A stretch of 16,702 nucleotides of DNA from positions 1-16,702 of the forward strand of contig CANQUR010000015.1 in the NCBI GenBank assembly GCA_947627075.1, in the 5' to 3' direction. The notes under the pieces are model-generated. The model had not been told where the DNA came from. It did not search any database and saw nothing but the letters and a program-made list of their open reading frames with translations. How positions within the stretch are numbered: the first letter of the stretch is position 1; each line of letters opens with the position of its first letter. Below, piece by piece: positions 13,204 through 16,702 of this stretch. The stretch is from an uncultured Clostridia bacterium (GTDB taxonomy: Bacteria; Bacillota; Clostridia; Christensenellales; Pumilibacteraceae). The position numbers were made by a program, and so were the translations under genes.

Positions 13204-14108
13204 TTGATAAAGGCAAAGGCTTGCCATTCTCCGTCTTGTATCCTTTCTTTGAGTGTAAAGCTTTTGTATGCTTCAAGCACATCCACCGCGCGGGCATTTA
13301 TTATACCGCTCAAAATGATAGTTCCACCGTCGTTAAGCAGTTCGCCCACCATAGAGCCCAGCCTTATAAGTACGTCCGCCGTGATATTTGCGATCACAAC
13401 ATCGAACTTCTGTTCTCCTGTTACAAGATCGCCGTACATAACATTCACCTTGTCCGACACTCCGTTGAGCTGGACATTTGCCTTCGCGGCTTCGACCGCT
13501 TGCCTGTCTATGTCTGTCATAACACATGACAATGCGCCCATTTTGACCGCCGAAATGCCCAAAATGCCGCTTCCGCACCCCAAATCGCATACGGTTTTGC
13601 CGTCGAGGTCTATGTCGTTCAAAAGCCTTATACACATTGCCGTGGTTTCGTGATTGCCCGTTCCGAACGCCATGCCGGGATCAATAAGCACTTCGCTGTG
13701 CTCGTCCTTTTCGCGTTTTATCCACTTGGGCACGATGACCACCTTGCCTATTTCGATAGGCTTATAATATTGCTTCCAAACGTTTTCGTAATCCTCCGAA
13801 TGAAGCACGGACGTCGTGACCTCGAGCGAGCCAACGTCGAATTCGCAATTTTTTTTCAGTTTTTCGAGCTCAAAATACACGCCGCTCAAATCCTTTTCTT
13901 CATCGAAAAAGCCGCTGACGTACACTCTTTTGTCCCCGTCAAACAAGCTGTCGTCTATGTAGTCCCATATTATTCCGCCGCTCAAAAGCTCGGCAATATC
14001 GGACGGATCTTTTATTGTCACTCCCTCGCTACCCTCGTCTATTAGAATACAGCTTACAAGGTCGCTCGCCTCGGTGGTCGTAATAACGGTAACTTGCAAA
14101 TAATTCAT
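13200..14108 (-). CDS. prmA: Ribosomal protein L11 methyltransferase PrmA
   Basis: A 302-residue enzyme that methylates ribosomal protein L11. The N-terminal substrate-binding domain (MNYLQVTVITTTEASDLVSC) is followed by a Rossmann methyltransferase: DPGMAFGTGNHETT (143-156), VCDLGCGSGILGIS (173-186), TDIDRQAVEAA and NITADVL (241-247). The start at 14108 is one base after the dnaJ stop (TAG-T-ATG). I see no Shine-Dalgarno sequence before it, so translation probably depends on ribosomes ending dnaJ. The open frame reaches 38 codons into dnaJ, but that part is not PrmA-like. Confidence 0.95.
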   Translation of the reverse strand: MNYLQVTVITTTEASDLVSCILIDEGSEGVTIKDPSDIAELLSGGIIWDYIDDSLFDGDKRVYVSGFFDEEKDLSGVYFELEKLKKNCEFDVGSLEVTTSVLHSEDYENVWKQYYKPIEIGKVVIVPKWIKREKDEHSEVLIDPGMAFGTGNHETTAMCIRLLNDIDLDGKTVCDLGCGSGILGISAVKMGALSCVMTDIDRQAVEAAKANVQLNGVSDKVNVMYGDLVTGEQKFDVVIANITADVLIRLGSMVGELLNDGGTIILSGIINARAVDVLEAYKSFTLKERIQDGEWQAFAFIK

Positions 14109-14109
14109 A

Positions 14110-15207
14110 CTATTTTCGATTGAAATTTTTAACGGACTCGTATTGACTGTCCTTGAATAGCTCGGCAAGTTCCTTTGCCTTTGCCTTTTGCTCTCTCGTA
14201 AGATTTTTCGGAATATCCACAACGAGGTTTACGTACATATCGCCCTTGCGTTTGCCCGTATCAACGCCGCCGCCACGCACTTTTACGGTGGTTTCGCTTT
14301 GAGTACCCTCGGGTACGGTGACCGCAAGCGGATCGCCCTTTATAGCGGGGACCTTTACCTTGTCGCCGAGAAGCGCCTGCATCATGGTTATGGGATACGT
14401 CATATAAAGATCGGCGCCCTTACGCGTGAACAACTTATGCGGAGTGACGGACACGGCTATAACGAGATCGCCGGGCGTGCCGCCCTTTACTTTGTCGCCC
14501 TCGCCGCGCACGGTAACGGTCTGACCGTTCTCCATGAGCGGAGGAAATGTGAGCTTAAGCTTGGTGTTGACACGCAAAAATGCCTTCCCGAAACACTTCG
14601 GACATGCTTCCTTGATTATTTTGCCCGTGCCGCCGCATTTGGGACAAACGCGTTCGCTTGCCACTTGACCTATAGGAGTATTTTGAACCTGACGGATCTT
14701 GCCCGCGCCATTGCAAGTCGAGCATTTCGTGAACTCGGTGCCGTTCTTTGCGCCCGTGCCGTTGCATGCGGAACAAGGTTCGGTCCTCGTAACGTTGACT
14801 TCCTTTTGCGTGCCGAAAGCCGCTTCCTCGAAAGAAAGCGTCACGCGAATACCGACGTCGCGACCTTGCGGATGAGCGTTTGCACTGCCGCCTCCGAAGA
14901 AATTGAAAATATTGTCGAATATTCCGCCAAAGCCGCTAAACCCGCCGAAATCGCCGTTAAAGCCGCCGCTACTGCCTCCGCCGAAGCCGCCGAAACTCGA
15001 CGCGGGATTGTCGTATGCCGCCCTCTTGTCGGGATCTCCGAGAGTTTGATACGCCTCGTTGACTTCCTTGAACTTATCGGCTGCCGCGTTATCACCCGGA
15101 TTATGGTCCGGGTGATACTTGAACGCCAGCTTTTTGTAGGCGGACTTTATCTCGTCTTGAGAAGCGGTCTTGCTTACTCCTAAAATATCGTAGTAATTTT
15201 TATCCAT
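14110..15207 (-). CDS. dnaJ: Chaperone DnaJ (Hsp40)
   Basis: A 365-residue class I J-protein that delivers clients to DnaK and stimulates its ATPase. The J domain with HPD (32-34) is followed by a Gly/Phe-rich linker (about 72-107) and four zinc motifs: C145/C148, C162/C165, C188/C191 and C202/C205. The fourth, CPKCFGKA, has lost the final glycine of the CxxCxGxG consensus. The two substrate-binding beta domains and a short dimer end complete it. It starts 3 nt after the dnaK stop. No strong ribosome binding site is seen, so coupling with dnaK is likely. Confidence 0.97.
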   Translation of the reverse strand: MDKNYYDILGVSKTASQDEIKSAYKKLAFKYHPDHNPGDNAAADKFKEVNEAYQTLGDPDKRAAYDNPASSFGGFGGGSSGGFNGDFGGFSGFGGIFDNIFNFFGGGSANAHPQGRDVGIRVTLSFEEAAFGTQKEVNVTRTEPCSACNGTGAKNGTEFTKCSTCNGAGKIRQVQNTPIGQVASERVCPKCGGTGKIIKEACPKCFGKAFLRVNTKLKLTFPPLMENGQTVTVRGEGDKVKGGTPGDLVIAVSVTPHKLFTRKGADLYMTYPITMMQALLGDKVKVPAIKGDPLAVTVPEGTQSETTVKVRGGGVDTGKRKGDMYVNLVVDIPKNLTREQKAKAKELAELFKDSQYESVKNFNRK

Positions 15208-15210
15208 TCT

Positions 15211-16702
15211 TTATTTATTGTCGCCCATGTCCTCGACCTTTACTTCGTCTTGGGATTGAGCGTTCTGCGAAGCCGCTTGATAGAGCTTGGTGGCTACTTC
15301 GCCCGAGATCTTTTCAAGCTGCTGTGTCTTTTCCTTAATTTCGTCGATATTGTCACCCTTTACGACCTCTTTGAGCTCTTCCATAGCCTTGTTGAGCGAT
15401 TCTTTGTCGCTTTCGTCAAGCTTATCGCCGTTTTCGGACAACAATTTCTCTATCGAGCCTATCATAAGGTCTGCGTGGTTCTTTGCGTCAACGAGATCCT
15501 TACGCTTCTTGTCCTCTTCGGCAAACTTTTCGGCGTCCTTTATGGCGTCGTTGATTTGCTCCTCGGTAAGGTTGCTCGAAGCCGTAATGGTCACGTGCTG
15601 TTCCTTGTTGGTGCCGAGGTCCTTTGCCGATACGTGAACTATACCGTTCGCATCGATGTCGAATGTGACTTCGATCTGCGGAACTCCTCTCGGAGCAGGC
15701 GGGATACCGGTGAGCTCGAAGCGAGCAAGCGTCTTGTTTGCGGACGCGATCTCACGTTCGCCTTGCAATACGTGAATATCCACGCTGGGTTGGTTGTTTG
15801 CGGCAGTCGAGAATATCTGCGATTTCTTTGTGGGAATGGTCGTGTTGCGCTCGATGAGTTTGGTGAATATGCCGCCCAGCGTTTCGATACCGAGTGAAAG
15901 CGGAGTTACGTCGAGAAGCAATACGTCCTTAACTTCACCCGCAAGCACGCCTGCCTGTATAGCCGCGCCTACCGCAACGCACTCGTCGGGGTTGATGCCC
16001 TTGAACGGCTCCTTGCCGGACACTTTACGAACTGCGTCCACAACGGCGGGGATACGCGTCGAGCCGCCTACCAATATAACTTTGCCTATATCGTTCGTCG
16101 TAAGTTTTGCGTCGCTCATTGCGCGCTCGCAAAGCTTGATAGTCTTTTCCACAAGAGAAGAAGTGAGCGAATCGAATTTTCCTCTCGTCATTTCGTATTC
16201 GAGGTGAAGCGGACCGTTGGGCGAATTGGCGATAAACGGAAGGCTTATGGTAGTCTTTTGGAGCGAAGAGAGTTCTATCTTTGCCTTTTCGGAAACATCT
16301 TTAAGCCTTTGCATAGCCATTCTATCCTTGCTTAAATCCACTCCGTTATCCTTTTTGAACTGCTCGATAAGATAATCCATTATCTTTTGATCGAAGTCGT
16401 CGCCGCCAAGACGGTTATCGCCCGCCGTTGCCAGAACTTCGAATACGCCGTCGCCTATTTCGAGCACCGAAATATCGAACGTGCCGCCGCCGAGGTCATA
16501 AATGAAAACCTTTTGATTTGCATTTTGTCCCTTATCCAAGCCGTATGCGAGCGCCGCCGCCGTCGGTTCGTTGATTATTCTCTTTACGTCCAAACCGGCA
16601 ATTTTGCCCGCGTCCTTTGTCGCCTGACGTTGCGAGTCGGTAAAGTATGCGGGAACGGTGATCACCGCTTCGGTAACTTTTTCGCCGAGATAAGCCTCCG
16701 CG
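15211..16702 (-). CDS. dnaK: Chaperone DnaK (Hsp70), N-terminal part outside the window
   Basis: The C-terminal 497 residues of DnaK. The frame stays open to the window edge (AEAYLGEKVTEAVITVPAYF), and by comparison with Hsp70 about 120 N-terminal residues lie outside, so this is a window cut and not a broken gene. Visible are VPAYFTDSQRQATKDAG, the phosphate-2 loop DLGGGTFDISVLEI, the adenosine motif ILVGGSTRIPAV, the VLLLDVTPLSLGIE interdomain linker, the peptide-binding beta domain and an acidic helical lid. It heads the visible operon dnaK-dnaJ-prmA-rsmE-mtaB-HIT; hrcA and grpE, and any CIRCE operator, would be expected to the right of this window. Confidence 0.98.
   Translation of the reverse strand, partial: AEAYLGEKVTEAVITVPAYFTDSQRQATKDAGKIAGLDVKRIINEPTAAALAYGLDKGQNANQKVFIYDLGGGTFDISVLEIGDGVFEVLATAGDNRLGGDDFDQKIMDYLIEQFKKDNGVDLSKDRMAMQRLKDVSEKAKIELSSLQKTTISLPFIANSPNGPLHLEYEMTRGKFDSLTSSLVEKTIKLCERAMSDAKLTTNDIGKVILVGGSTRIPAVVDAVRKVSGKEPFKGINPDECVAVGAAIQAGVLAGEVKDVLLLDVTPLSLGIETLGGIFTKLIERNTTIPTKKSQIFSTAANNQPSVDIHVLQGEREIASANKTLARFELTGIPPAPRGVPQIEVTFDIDANGIVHVSAKDLGTNKEQHVTITASSNLTEEQINDAIKDAEKFAEEDKKRKDLVDAKNHADLMIGSIEKLLSENGDKLDESDKESLNKAMEELKEVVKGDNIDEIKEKTQQLEKISGEVATKLYQAASQNAQSQDEVKVEDMGDNK

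Noticed and set aside
14109..14222. 5' extension of prmA into dnaJ
   Set aside because: The extra 38 codons are the dnaJ 3' end in another frame; PrmA proteins begin at the MNYLQV position.
14188..15183. Long plus-strand open frame (331 codons) antisense to dnaJ
   Set aside because: dnaJ on the other strand has every family motif; the antisense frame is a by-product of its codon bias and resembles no protein I recognise.
16663..16702. Truncated or internally started dnaK
   Set aside because: The reading frame continues with conserved Hsp70 sequence to the last base, so the missing N-terminus is due to the window edge.

Overview
The window looks like a chromosomal segment of a low-to-moderate GC Firmicute, most likely an uncultured member of the Clostridia. 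The signs are AAGGAG-type ribosome binding sites, near-consensus TTGACA/TATAAT promoters with 17-18 bp spacers, short intrinsic terminators, and the Firmicute gene orders ruvX-yrzB, rplM-rpsI and dnaK-dnaJ-prmA-rsmE-mtaB...rpsU. No lower-rank assignment is justified from the sequence alone. I see no tRNA, rRNA, CRISPR, insertion sequence or phage gene.

Layout, left to right. Positions 1-100 hold no gene, but a leftward promoter may drive a structured transcript that leaves the window. Next, on the minus strand, come ruvX and a DUF1292 gene (yrzB-like) whose product has a striking Cys/His/Asp-rich tail. An accessory stress-like module follows: a minus-strand HxlR-type regulator diverges from a plus-strand cupin gene, a zinc-type macrodomain gene and a class M sirtuin (SirTM) gene. 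The last two are a known writer/eraser pair for protein ADP-ribosylation. From 3871 to the end every gene is on the minus strand: rpsI and rplM (strong promoter plus a well-formed 5' leader RNA); a 999-residue ABC transporter fusion of the FtsX/MacB type; an iron-sulfur cluster operon (Rrf2/IscR regulator, NifS, NifU, and an unlisted-size 58-residue Cys-tailed membrane protein); rpsU with its own promoter and terminator; and the heat-shock/translation operon dnaK (5' end cut by the window), dnaJ, prmA, rsmE, mtaB and a HIT-family gene, tightly packed with several 4-nt ATGA overlaps.

How the genes work together. DnaK/DnaJ fold proteins. PrmA (protein L11), RsmE (16S rRNA) and MtaB (tRNA) modify the translation machinery, and S21, S9 and L13 are ribosomal proteins. 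The Rrf2-NifS-NifU unit builds Fe-S clusters, which MtaB (two clusters) needs. The most interesting accessory locus is HxlR/cupin/macro/SirTM. The macro and SirTM genes overlap and keep the residues expected for activity, but the lipoyl carrier (GcvH-L) and lipoate ligase genes that accompany SirTM in the described systems are absent here. The target of modification is therefore open, and the cupin and the single-cysteine HxlR regulator are candidates for a different stress-linked version of the system.
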